NCBI GenBank assembly: GCA_964607765.1
Contig: CAZSNT010000204.1
Span: 1-16,515 of the forward strand
Origin: CAZSNT01 sp964607765
GTDB taxonomy: Bacteria > Verrucomicrobiota > Lentisphaeria > Oligosphaerales > JABHEG01
DNA length: 16,515 bases
Direction of reading: 5' to 3'
The position numbers and the translations under genes are program-made. A model generated the notes under the pieces. The model worked only from the letters and a program-made list of their open reading frames with translations, did no database searches and had not been told where the DNA came from. Within the stretch, counting starts at the first letter, position 1. The number at the start of each line of letters is the position of its first letter. Positions 8,049 to 16,480 of the stretch are shown one piece after another.

Positions 8049-11000
8049 ATGGCCATAAACCCACTCGCATATACCGAGAAAGTGATTCGCAGTTTCCTGC
8101 GGTATCAGCTGACGACGTATCCGTTTGCGGACGACCGGCTGAATGCGCAGATGCGATCGCTGCTTTCACTAGACGAGACGCGCGATACGCCGTTGCTCAA
8201 AGGGCCGTATGTGAGTCTCTCTCGGGCATTCGAGTCGGGAGCCAGTGTCAACGCCTTGGTGTCGGAGGGAATCCTGCATTCGCACCTTACTCACCTGGTA
8301 CCGTTTCCTGCCGTCTACGGGCACCAGGAACAGGCGATCCGGGCCATTGCGGACGGACGCACGACCCTAATCTCTACGGGTACGGGTTCGGGGAAATCGG
8401 AGTGTTTCCTGTACCCGATCATCAGTCGTTGCCTCGAACTGCGGGATGATCACGCTGATCCGGGAATCTGCGCGGTCATCGTCTATCCGATGAATGCACT
8501 CGCGGAGGACCAACTCGGGCGATTGCGCGAGTTGCTGGCTGGCTCGGGCATCACTTTCGGCATGTACGTAGGCAAGACCCCGGAGCGGGAAGCGGATGTT
8601 ACCGGCAAACGCCTTGCTCCGGGATCGTCGCGTTCGGACTACATGTCAGAAGTGGAGCGGCTGCAGGCGCTGGGAGATCCCAGCTTGGTCCATCCCCCCG
8701 AGGAGCGGTGCAGTCGCGAGATGATGCGGCGTGCCAACGAACAGCCGCGAATTCTCCTGACCAACGTGCAGCAACTCGAACTCCTGCTCACGCGGCAACA
8801 GGACGTTGAGCTCTTCGACGGCGTACGGCTGGATTTCCTCGTGTTCGACGAAGCGCACACGTTCAGCGGGGCGCTGGGATCTGAAAGTGCCTGCCTTGTA
8901 CGCCGATTGCGCAGTTTCTGCGGTCGGGAGCTGAATGATACCGTCTGCATCGCCACGTCCGCTACCATCGTGGACGAGCAGAATCCCGAAGCGGCCAGGG
9001 ATTTCGCCAGTCGCTTCTTCGGCGTATCCCGGGAGCGGATCGAGACGGTCAACGAGCGATATGAACCCGAAGTCTGGGCGGATAGCCGCTCAGTCCCTGC
9101 GCCACCAGCAAGCCCTGAAGCCGCCCTGGAATCGGTGCGACATGCCGTCGAGGCGGTCGATGACGGGAATGCTCTGCGAGAGGCATGGAGGCTGATGGCG
9201 GGCAGGGCTCTCGGAGAAGGGAATGCTGAGGAGGCCCTCCACGCTGAGATGGCGCGCGACGAGCTTTTGTACCAGGCTGCCCAGATCCTGGAGCGTCCGC
9301 GTTCACTGGCCGACCTCGTGTCAGACCTGGCGGAACGCGTCGGTCGTCAGGTCAGTGAAACCGAGTTGATCCTGTGGCTGACTTTGGGTGCCGCGGCACG
9401 TCAGAATGGGCGGCCATTGGTTCGTCCGGTGGTGCACGGTTTCGTCCGTGGTGTGCCGGGGGCCGTTGTTACCTTCGACCCGAACTCCGAAATGCCCGAA
9501 CTGCATCTGTCGGCAGAAGACGACGAGGATGAAGACGAGCGGCTGCGTATGAAGGTGAGCACGTGTACTACGTGCGGGCAGCACTACTTCGAGCACTCCC
9601 TGGCAGACTTCGAATACACGGGCAAAGTCCCTGGCGGCGGAAACGCCGGTGAGGAAGGGGGGACTTACTGGGAACCACAGGACGAAGCGCACGGGGGCAT
9701 TCGCGTCCTCTTCCTTGACCGGCTGATTTCACAGGAAGAAGACGAAGATCCGGAAGGAGACAAGATTACACCCCTATATCTGTGCCGTGTGTGTGGCACG
9801 ACACACGTAGAACCCGGTGTCCGCTGCTCCGGTTGCGGGACCCAGGGCGATCTGCTGCGCCTCTACGCGATCCGTCAGAAGGAGAAGAGCCCGGGCTATC
9901 TGCCGACGTGCGTATGCTGTGGCGCATTCGGTCGGACCCATGCCGGGCGCTTCCGCGAGCCGGCAAAGCCCGTGCGGGCTACCAATGTTGCGGACGTCCA
10001 CGTTCTTGGCCAGGACATGGTGCACCACGCCGACCGGGAACGGTTGTTGGTATTTGCGGACAACCGACAGGACGCTGCCTTCCAGGCTGGGTGGATGCGG
10101 GACCACGCACGGCGGTTCCGTTTGCGGTCTTTGATGCTCAACGCCTTGGAATCGGGCACGCTGAGCATCGGGGATCTGGCGCATCGGCTGGATGACATGC
10201 TCGAAGGAGACGAAGCGCTCTCCCGCGCCCTGGTTCCCGAAGTATGGACATATGCCCCCAAGGAATCGGGTGGCCGCCGACATCGCGAGGAGCGCCTCTA
10301 CTTCCTCAGGATTCAGGTACTCTTGGAGATCACGATGTCCCCGCGTCAGCAGGTTGGCCTGGAGCCATGGGGCAAGATCAAGATCAACTACAAGGGGTTG
10401 GAGGAGTCTGACCGTTTCGTGCAGGAATGGGCGAGGGAACTCCGTCTACCGGCCGATGAGCTGATTGGAGGCATCCAGGGCCTCCTGGACCACGTTCGGC
10501 GCCGCAAGCAGCTCTACGACAGCGTCGGGCAGATCTTCTCCAAAGCCTGGGGATTCGGCGCCCGTGAACTTGAGAACGGCTTCCTGCCCGAACTGCAGGG
10601 CGTGCCCAAGGGAATCAAGCTCCGACGCGAATTCTCGGATGAACAGCGCTGGGTCGATCAGTGGTTGTCCGATGGGCATCTGACCACAGTGAAAGAGATC
10701 GCCGGGAAGTGGGGCGTGCTGCCGGACCACATCGACCGGTTCGTGGAAGAGCTCTGGCGGTACCTGAGCGCGCAGGACAGGCAACTTCTGAAGCCGGTAG
10801 CCCTGAAGGGCAGTCACGGGCGGAACCTGCCAAATTGCCATGGTACGCTTCAGATCGATGGAGACGCACTCACTATTTCCACGAACTTCGCCGGCGGCTA
10901 TCGCTGCCGAACATGTCGTCGCCGCAGTATTCGCCGGACGCCGCACATGAAATGCCTGGCGTGGCACTGCGACGGTGAGTTGGAACACGTGCCGGAAGAC

Positions 11001-14000
11001 GAGGACAACTACGACCTTCAGCTCATCGAGGAACAGTACACGATGCTGCGTCCTCGCGAACACACAGCCATGGTTCCCACGGCGGAACGTGAGAAGCTCG
11101 AACAGATCTTCAAGAGCGACAGCAACGCCATCAACGCGCTGGTCTGCACGCAGACGCTGGAACTGGGAGTGGATATCGGCGCACTCGACGCTGTGTTGAT
11201 GCGCAACGTGCCGCCGATGCCCGCCAATTACTGGCAGCGTGTCGGACGTGCGGGACGGCGGCATCGCATGGCCGTGAACCTGACTTACTGCCGACAGGTC
11301 AACCACGACCGGGCCTACTTTGCCGATCCATTGAAGATGCTTGGCGGCCGTGTTGCCCCGCCAAGCTTCAACTTGGCCAACGAGCTCATGGTGGCCAAGC
11401 ATGTCCACGCGACGGCGATCACGGCTCTGTACCAGATGATTCGGCCAGGGAGTCCACTCGACGAGAACGCAATCCAGGTCATTGAGGACGCACTGCGCGC
11501 ATGCTTCCCCCGGTTCGTGTCGGCCTACTTGTTCGACGAGGAGGGGGCCCGTCGGCTGACCGCGTTCGACGTGAGTCCACTCGGCGAGGCCATCCGTGTG
11601 GGACGTGCCGGCATCGACACCGCCGTAAGACGAGCTTTCACTCAGGGGTGGCCGGAACGGGACAGCGCCGCCGTGACCCCGGAAGCTCTCGCGCGCCACG
11701 TGGAGGGCATGACGGCGTCCCTGCAAGCGGTGGTGACACGGCTCTTCCGCCGACTGCGTTGGGCGCATCAGCAGATGGAGAACTTGGAGCGTATCCGGAG
11801 TCGATACGGGGCGCTGGACGACGAGCAGGAAGCGTTCTACAACCGCTGCAAGAAGTACGTCCGCAAGATGAAGGGAACCCGACGTAGACGCCGCCGGGAC
11901 GCCGAAGGGGTGGACGACATCGTCACGTACGGTGTACTGGCTGCCGAGGGGTTCCTGCCGGGATACGGGTTGGAGACCGGACACGTCGTTGGCATGGCAC
12001 AAGTGCCCCGTTCAGTCATCGGTCTGGACGACTTCGATCTTCCCCGTCCCCCCGCCGTGGCGTTGCGTGAATACGTCCCGGGAAATCTCATCTACGCCAA
12101 CGGACAGCGTTTCGTGGCCCGCCGGTACTACCGCGACGTGGGGGAGGATCGCGCGGAAGCCATTCAGTTTGAGGTTTCGCCAGAACGCGAAGCCATCCAT
12201 GAAGTCCGGGGCCATGCCACCGGGGACACGTCTTCTTCGGAGATCACCAGCATACCTATCTGCGATGTCCTGCTGCTGCACCAGTCTCGCATTTCCGATG
12301 AAGAAGAGAACCGCTTTCAGATGGGCGTATCGGTGTACGGCCGGGAACTAGGGCAACACAGCGGGGGGCAGGCGTACAGGTGGGGAGAGAAAGCGCTGCA
12401 GTTGCGCAAGGGCGTGAGGATGCAGTTGGTCAATGTCGGGGCGTCTTCTGTCATTCGTGGCAAGGGCGAGTTCGGCTACCCCGTCTGCCGAGTGTGCGGA
12501 CAGAGCGTCTCACCATTCTCGTCTGACCGGCAGCGGGACGACTTCCGCAACAAGCACGAGGAGCAGTGCGGCCTGACGCCGGGCAACGTGGCTTTCCACG
12601 CCGATCTCGCCGTTGATACGCTGACAGTTCCAGCGTGTGCTACGCGCGAGGAAGCCTATTCGCTGGCTGAGGCCATCCGATTTGCCGCCGCCGAACTCCT
12701 GGAGATGGAACTCCGAGACTTGCAGGTGCTCGTGGTCGGTCACCACGACACTGACGATGTGGACGCTCACTTGTATGACCCCATGCCGGGGGGCTCGGGA
12801 TTGCTCGAACAGATCTGCACACGCTTCACTGAAGTGATCCAGCGTGCACGAGAGATCGCGGAAGACTGCCCCGGGCTGTGCGAGAACAGCTGCATCGACT
12901 GCTTCCAGAACTACCGGAACGCGTTCTACCACCAACACCTCGACCGCCATCTCATGACTGAGCGTCTGGCGGATCTGGGCGACCGACTGGTCCCAACGCA
13001 TGAGATCTCGCCTCGTCAGCCCAGCCCGGGCACACCCCCGAGCGAACAACCGGTCAATGCCGCGGAGCGGAAGCTGCGCGACATGTTGGTTGCCGCAGGC
13101 CTGCCGGAGGGGCAGTGGCAGATTCAGCGCCTTTTGCCGAGGCCGCTCGTCTCGACCACACCCGACGTGACCTTCGACGATCCTGACGACGATGAGGTCA
13201 AGGTCTTCATCTACCTCGACGGACTCTCCGGCCATCTGCACGGCAATCCTGAGACACGCGACCGCGACATGCAGATACGCGGACAACTCCGCAGCGAGGG
13301 ACACACCGTCATCGAGATCACAGCCCATGATCTCGACGACGAACAACAGATGGTGAAGCACTTCCGGAAACTCGCCCGCATCCTGGTGGGACGCGAAACG
13401 GCGAAGACAGTAGCCGGTACCGCGGATGCTTGGTTCCAGAGCCAACTCGTCCACGGCGCCCGGTCAGCTGAGACGGCTGTCCCATCAGACGTTGCTCCCT
13501 CGGTGGCCGCCGAGCGGCTGCCGTTCGAGCTGCTCGAAAGCCCTGCCCCGAAAGAGGCGTGGGAAGTCTGCGTGCCGGTCTACGACCTGAAGGTCGCTGC
13601 CGGAGGATTCGGCGAAGGACAGATCCCTGAGCCTGGAGGTTGGGCGAGGCTTCACAGGCCTGGTGGGCTGTCGGAAGGCATGTTCGTCGCCCAAGTTGTG
13701 GGGAAGTCGATGGAGCCCGAGATACCGGACGGAGCCTGGTGTCTGTTCAAGGCCAACCCAGCCGGTGACCGAAGGGGCCGCACTCTCCTCGTTCAGCACC
13801 GCGGAATCGCAGATCCGGAGACAGGGGGTGCCTACACCGTCAAGCGCTATGCGAGCGAGAAGCTCGTCGACGCGGACGGCAAGTGGCGACACACGAGCGT
13901 GACCTTGCTTCCCGCAAACCCAGCGTTCTCGCCCATCGTGGTCGAGGGCGCAAGCGAGGAGGAAATCCAAGTGATTGCCGAGCTGGTGGAGGTGATTCGG

Positions 14001-14018
14001 CGGCCGGGCCGAGGGTAG
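8049..14018 (+). CDS. Giant DUF1998-type helicase with Vsr-like nuclease and LexA-like S24 domains
   Basis: Counting from ATG 8049 the protein has 1989 residues. RecA lobe 1 carries HQEQAI (92-97), motif I GTGSGKS (111-117), DEAH (267-270) and SAT (304-306). Lobe 2 has FADNRQDA (669-676), TLELGVDIG (1036-1044) and QRVGRAGRR (1063-1071). Long insertions hold likely zinc ribbons: Cys pairs at 506/509, 579/582, 593/596, 621/624, 953/956 and 969/974. The DUF1998 zinc site is at C1480/C1483 and C1611/C1615/C1618, ending CIDCFQNYRN. Residues about 1670-1790 resemble a Vsr/DUF559-type PD-(D/E)xK fold (E1673, D1706, YLDG with D1724, H1729, H1731). Residues about 1845-1985 are an S24 domain: VAAG site A1851-G1852, S1887 in VGKSMEP, K1932 in YTVKRY. 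Size and helicase part recall Druantia DruE or MrfA-like enzymes. The S24 tail implies regulated self-cleavage; that is inference. Confidence 0.88.
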   Translation: MAINPLAYTEKVIRSFLRYQLTTYPFADDRLNAQMRSLLSLDETRDTPLLKGPYVSLSRAFESGASVNALVSEGILHSHLTHLVPFPAVYGHQEQAIRAIADGRTTLISTGTGSGKSECFLYPIISRCLELRDDHADPGICAVIVYPMNALAEDQLGRLRELLAGSGITFGMYVGKTPEREADVTGKRLAPGSSRSDYMSEVERLQALGDPSLVHPPEERCSREMMRRANEQPRILLTNVQQLELLLTRQQDVELFDGVRLDFLVFDEAHTFSGALGSESACLVRRLRSFCGRELNDTVCIATSATIVDEQNPEAARDFASRFFGVSRERIETVNERYEPEVWADSRSVPAPPASPEAALESVRHAVEAVDDGNALREAWRLMAGRALGEGNAEEALHAEMARDELLYQAAQILERPRSLADLVSDLAERVGRQVSETELILWLTLGAAARQNGRPLVRPVVHGFVRGVPGAVVTFDPNSEMPELHLSAEDDEDEDERLRMKVSTCTTCGQHYFEHSLADFEYTGKVPGGGNAGEEGGTYWEPQDEAHGGIRVLFLDRLISQEEDEDPEGDKITPLYLCRVCGTTHVEPGVRCSGCGTQGDLLRLYAIRQKEKSPGYLPTCVCCGAFGRTHAGRFREPAKPVRATNVADVHVLGQDMVHHADRERLLVFADNRQDAAFQAGWMRDHARRFRLRSLMLNALESGTLSIGDLAHRLDDMLEGDEALSRALVPEVWTYAPKESGGRRHREERLYFLRIQVLLEITMSPRQQVGLEPWGKIKINYKGLEESDRFVQEWARELRLPADELIGGIQGLLDHVRRRKQLYDSVGQIFSKAWGFGARELENGFLPELQGVPKGIKLRREFSDEQRWVDQWLSDGHLTTVKEIAGKWGVLPDHIDRFVEELWRYLSAQDRQLLKPVALKGSHGRNLPNCHGTLQIDGDALTISTNFAGGYRCRTCRRRSIRRTPHMKCLAWHCDGELEHVPEDEDNYDLQLIEEQYTMLRPREHTAMVPTAEREKLEQIFKSDSNAINALVCTQTLELGVDIGALDAVLMRNVPPMPANYWQRVGRAGRRHRMAVNLTYCRQVNHDRAYFADPLKMLGGRVAPPSFNLANELMVAKHVHATAITALYQMIRPGSPLDENAIQVIEDALRACFPRFVSAYLFDEEGARRLTAFDVSPLGEAIRVGRAGIDTAVRRAFTQGWPERDSAAVTPEALARHVEGMTASLQAVVTRLFRRLRWAHQQMENLERIRSRYGALDDEQEAFYNRCKKYVRKMKGTRRRRRRDAEGVDDIVTYGVLAAEGFLPGYGLETGHVVGMAQVPRSVIGLDDFDLPRPPAVALREYVPGNLIYANGQRFVARRYYRDVGEDRAEAIQFEVSPEREAIHEVRGHATGDTSSSEITSIPICDVLLLHQSRISDEEENRFQMGVSVYGRELGQHSGGQAYRWGEKALQLRKGVRMQLVNVGASSVIRGKGEFGYPVCRVCGQSVSPFSSDRQRDDFRNKHEEQCGLTPGNVAFHADLAVDTLTVPACATREEAYSLAEAIRFAAAELLEMELRDLQVLVVGHHDTDDVDAHLYDPMPGGSGLLEQICTRFTEVIQRAREIAEDCPGLCENSCIDCFQNYRNAFYHQHLDRHLMTERLADLGDRLVPTHEISPRQPSPGTPPSEQPVNAAERKLRDMLVAAGLPEGQWQIQRLLPRPLVSTTPDVTFDDPDDDEVKVFIYLDGLSGHLHGNPETRDRDMQIRGQLRSEGHTVIEITAHDLDDEQQMVKHFRKLARILVGRETAKTVAGTADAWFQSQLVHGARSAETAVPSDVAPSVAAERLPFELLESPAPKEAWEVCVPVYDLKVAAGGFGEGQIPEPGGWARLHRPGGLSEGMFVAQVVGKSMEPEIPDGAWCLFKANPAGDRRGRTLLVQHRGIADPETGGAYTVKRYASEKLVDADGKWRHTSVTLLPANPAFSPIVVEGASEEEIQVIAELVEVIRRPGRG

Positions 14019-14075
14019 AGCACCTCGGTGGCTTCGGGCGAAGGGCCGGTCCGCGCTGGTTTGCTGCCGGTGCTC
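14018..14075 (+). other. Inverted repeat in the 121-bp gap before the ATPase gene
   Basis: GAGCACC at 14018-14024 is the exact reverse complement of GGTGCTC at 14069-14075. Between them CTTCG-GG-CGAAG (14032-14043) forms a small inner hairpin. It could fold into a branched stem in RNA. There is no run of T after it, so it is not a standard intrinsic terminator. The rest of the gap (14019-14139) shows no ORF with a good start and no convincing promoter. It may reduce transcription into, or partly separate, the downstream ATPase pair. Confidence 0.3.
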
Positions 14076-14129
14076 TCGGAGTCTCTCGCAATGATGGGAT
14101 CCGACCGCGACCCGATTCTCGAGTGATCA

Positions 14130-14135
14130 AAGGAG
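14130..14135 (+). promoter_or_regulatory. Ribosome binding site of the AAA ATPase gene
   Basis: AAGGAG lies 4 bases before the ATG at 14140. It is the strongest Shine-Dalgarno match in the window and fixes the ATPase start. The gene therefore does not need coupling to the helicase upstream. Confidence 0.6.
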
Positions 14136-14139
14136 CTTC

Positions 14140-16218
14140 ATGAAGGTCCTGTTTGTCTGGGTTGAGGAATACCGCGGCCTGAAACGCCAGGGCTTCTGTC
14201 TGTCCAACGAGTTGGACTTCGACTTCAGCCAGGAAGGCGACTTGCGAGTGCGCCCCAAACCGGGGTTCGTGTGCGGCTTCTTTGGGGCAAACATCTGTCA
14301 CCTGTCTGCCCTGTTGGGCCCAAACGGGACGGGGAAGACGACCTTCTTCCGTGCTCTGATCGGTCTACTCGGCCCCGGGGAGGCGCCGGGCGATTCCCCC
14401 AGAGGGTTCGCTGTAGTCGGCCCAAGCGGGCCCGATTGGCAGGAAGACGGGGGGCGCTTCGCCGTCATCGACCCACACGGTATGGTCACTCGGGTCACAC
14501 GGGACGGCAGGCTGATTCCCCCTCTTCCAGCCCAGCCTCCCAGGCCTGACCAGCTGAGGTGCTTCTACTTCACAAACCACTCCGATCCCCTGCAGTTCGC
14601 GATCGGGTACGCGAGCTCCGCCGAAGGGCAACACGAATGGGACCACTCGACGACCTTCCTGTTGGCTCGCGGGCTTGTGCAGGCGGATCACGACGCCGAG
14701 ATGGCGCTGCACGACGCCAAGGTGTACCTGCAAGGAGTCTCGGCTCGCATTGAGGGGGTGAGACGTGGCGAGCGACCGGGAGAGGAACTGATGCGCTTCC
14801 TGAGAGCCGAGGCGACGCCGCTGCAGCACGCGGGGCCATACGAAGTGCGCCGCTGGTTTGTCAACCGCTTTACGGCGGACGAGCTGCGGCGACACGTTGC
14901 CTTGCTCCGTGACCACCCTTTCGGTAACGAAGGACTCCTAGTGCGTAGTCCCGGCTACCTCAGGGTTGACATCTGCCGCGTGGCGATTCCATCGACGGGA
15001 GACAGTGCTGTGGACCGTGCTCTGGCAGATGTGCCCGATGCGACCGATCGCGGCGGCGGGGGGGACAGGAGGACGTTTCTTCACCGGGCGCAACTCGCTA
15101 TTCTGCGGTCAGCTCTCAGTGTGTACGCTACCGGATGGAAGTACGCAAAGAAGGAGGATTCCGCGGAAGATCTCGAGCGCGCCCGGAGCACTGTCACGCG
15201 TGTGGCGGAAGATGTTCGGGAGTGGTGGACGAACGTCGGACGTCTTGGCGGGGGCAGGCCCCCCCACGCCGAGACTCCGGACCTGCCGGAGCCTCCCGGC
15301 ATGGAGGGCGTGGGGGAGAGGCTTGGTCCAATCCGCCGGTCGTTGCACCGGCTCGCAGCCTTGCCGGACCGGGTGGTCGCCAACGCGGGGGCGGGGGGGG
15401 TGAGCCTTGTTTTTGACTTGGCCCCCGCTCCGGAAGGTCGGAGGTCCGACTCGGAGATGGCCTTGGAGCTCATCGACCGTTACTTCGTCGACGGGGGCCC
15501 CGGCGTGCATTTCCTCGACTTCTCCTTCGCTCACAGCCAGAGGGGAGAGACTGGCTTCTCTTCCGGTGAGCTCGCCCTGCTCACGCTGTTCTCACGCCTC
15601 CATGCGTTTCGGGTGTCAATCGCGGAGCCGTGTGACGTGCTGCTGCTCCTGGACGAGGCGGAGATTGCTCTGCACCCGGAATGGCAGAAGAGGTACGTGC
15701 ACTGTCTGCTCCGCTTTGTGGAGAAGGAGTTCGCCGGGGACGGGTGGTCTGTGCAGGTGGTCGTCAGCTCTCACTCGCCACTCATCCTCTCTGACGTTCC
15801 CCGGAGCTGTGCCGTCTTCCTTGGCACAGACGCGAGGGGCGTCGTCAGCGACTCCGAGACCTTCGGCGCGAACATCCACGCCTTGTATCGCAGCAGCTTC
15901 TTCCTTGAGGGACAGATCGGCGAGTTCGCGAGTCGGAAGATCATAGAGCTGGTGGGGGAGATAGAGGCGCTTCCTCAGGGGACGTTGCGGAGGGAAGTGC
16001 CCGAGGCTATCCGCCGTCGGATTGCCGTTGTCGGCGAGCCATACATGAAGCACAAGCTGGAAGAGCTCCTGGACACACGTCTGGCGCTGGAGAACCAGGA
16101 TCTAGAGGAAGAGGATGCCGAGCTCGGAGTCCGCGAGGAGGAACTCCGCCGGGAATTGCAGGGCGTGAGGGAGAGGCGGCGCAGGTTGCGATCGGACGCG
16201 CCAATCGACGAGGAATAG
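14140..16218 (+). CDS. ABC-type AAA ATPase (AAA_15/AAA_21, PtuA-like)
   Basis: The 692-residue protein is a complete ABC-type ATPase of the kind found in many defence pairs. Walker A is GPNGTGKTT at 60-68, the signature is FSSGELALL at 473-481, Walker B is LLLLDEAEIALHPEW at 501-515 with D505 and E506, and the switch histidine is H545 in SSHSPLIL. A segment FGANIHALYRSSFFLEGQIG (575-594) then GEFASRK, and VGEPYMKHKL at 631-640, recur in ATPases paired with HNH nucleases such as Septu PtuA and retron-associated homologues. Residues about 70-460 are an insertion with a helical linker. The last 40 residues are charged and probably a short coiled coil (EEEDAELGVREEELRRELQ). There is no TOPRIM domain, so it is not an OLD nuclease. 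It likely senses DNA or a phage product and controls a partner. The next ORF starts 4 bp after its stop. Confidence 0.82.
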   Translation: MKVLFVWVEEYRGLKRQGFCLSNELDFDFSQEGDLRVRPKPGFVCGFFGANICHLSALLGPNGTGKTTFFRALIGLLGPGEAPGDSPRGFAVVGPSGPDWQEDGGRFAVIDPHGMVTRVTRDGRLIPPLPAQPPRPDQLRCFYFTNHSDPLQFAIGYASSAEGQHEWDHSTTFLLARGLVQADHDAEMALHDAKVYLQGVSARIEGVRRGERPGEELMRFLRAEATPLQHAGPYEVRRWFVNRFTADELRRHVALLRDHPFGNEGLLVRSPGYLRVDICRVAIPSTGDSAVDRALADVPDATDRGGGGDRRTFLHRAQLAILRSALSVYATGWKYAKKEDSAEDLERARSTVTRVAEDVREWWTNVGRLGGGRPPHAETPDLPEPPGMEGVGERLGPIRRSLHRLAALPDRVVANAGAGGVSLVFDLAPAPEGRRSDSEMALELIDRYFVDGGPGVHFLDFSFAHSQRGETGFSSGELALLTLFSRLHAFRVSIAEPCDVLLLLDEAEIALHPEWQKRYVHCLLRFVEKEFAGDGWSVQVVVSSHSPLILSDVPRSCAVFLGTDARGVVSDSETFGANIHALYRSSFFLEGQIGEFASRKIIELVGEIEALPQGTLRREVPEAIRRRIAVVGEPYMKHKLEELLDTRLALENQDLEEEDAELGVREEELRRELQGVRERRRRLRSDAPIDEE
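16210..16214 (+). promoter_or_regulatory. Ribosome binding site of the terminal small ORF
   Basis: GAGGA lies within the last codons of the ATPase gene, 8 bases before the ATG at 16223. This supports translation from that ATG as a second gene of the pair. Confidence 0.5.
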
Positions 16219-16222
16219 CCCG

Positions 16223-16480
16223 ATGATCAGGATCAACCCGATAGCGGGGCGGCGCGACCTGTCCGTTCTCGCAGAACGCCATTACGCAGGGGTCCGCGGC
16301 CGGATCATCCAGCGCGCCGAGTTCATACGGCTGTGCGTCCAGCGTTGTCGAGCGCCGGGAGCAGTGGGAGTAGCAGAGCTCAGACGGCACAAGCTTCACC
16401 ACCAGACAAAGAGGAGTCTGCTGACGAAACTAGCGAGGAAGGCGGGCCTCACCACGGGGCCTAGCTTGACCCCGTCCTGA
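16223..16480 (+). CDS. 85-residue ORF, possibly the truncated partner of the ATPase
   Basis: It begins 4 bp after the ATPase stop with a good ribosome binding site, so the start is credible. The protein begins MIRINPIAG and is strongly basic, with many Arg, Lys and His (e.g. RRHKLHHQTKRSLL). Small HNH nucleases that follow this class of ATPase (PtuB, TIGR02646 type) often begin MIRI and carry their HNH core further in. Here no C-x2-C or HNH motif appears before the stop. The last 10 residues or so (TTGPSLTPS) come from sequence that may belong to an insertion element. The simplest reading is a partner gene cut off at its 3' side. It could also be an intact unknown small basic protein. Confidence 0.5.
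   Translation: MIRINPIAGRRDLSVLAERHYAGVRGRIIQRAEFIRLCVQRCRAPGAVGVAELRRHKLHHQTKRSLLTKLARKAGLTTGPSLTPS

Noticed and set aside
10446..12002. Minus-strand open frame of 518 codons
   Set aside because: It lies wholly inside the giant helicase opposite its motif V/VI region. The + strand protein has clear helicase motifs there; the minus frame has no recognisable motif and is a GC-rich shadow.
12510..13454. Minus-strand open frame of 314 codons
   Set aside because: It is opposite the DUF1998 zinc site and Vsr-like region of the giant helicase, with no family signal of its own.
14018..14075. Intrinsic terminator after the giant helicase
   Set aside because: The outer stem is only 7 bp with a 44-base interior and no T-tract follows, so it does not meet the standard for a terminator.
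14140..16218. OLD-family nuclease (Gabija GajA-like)
   Set aside because: No TOPRIM domain follows the ATPase. After the switch histidine there is only a short helical and charged C-terminus.
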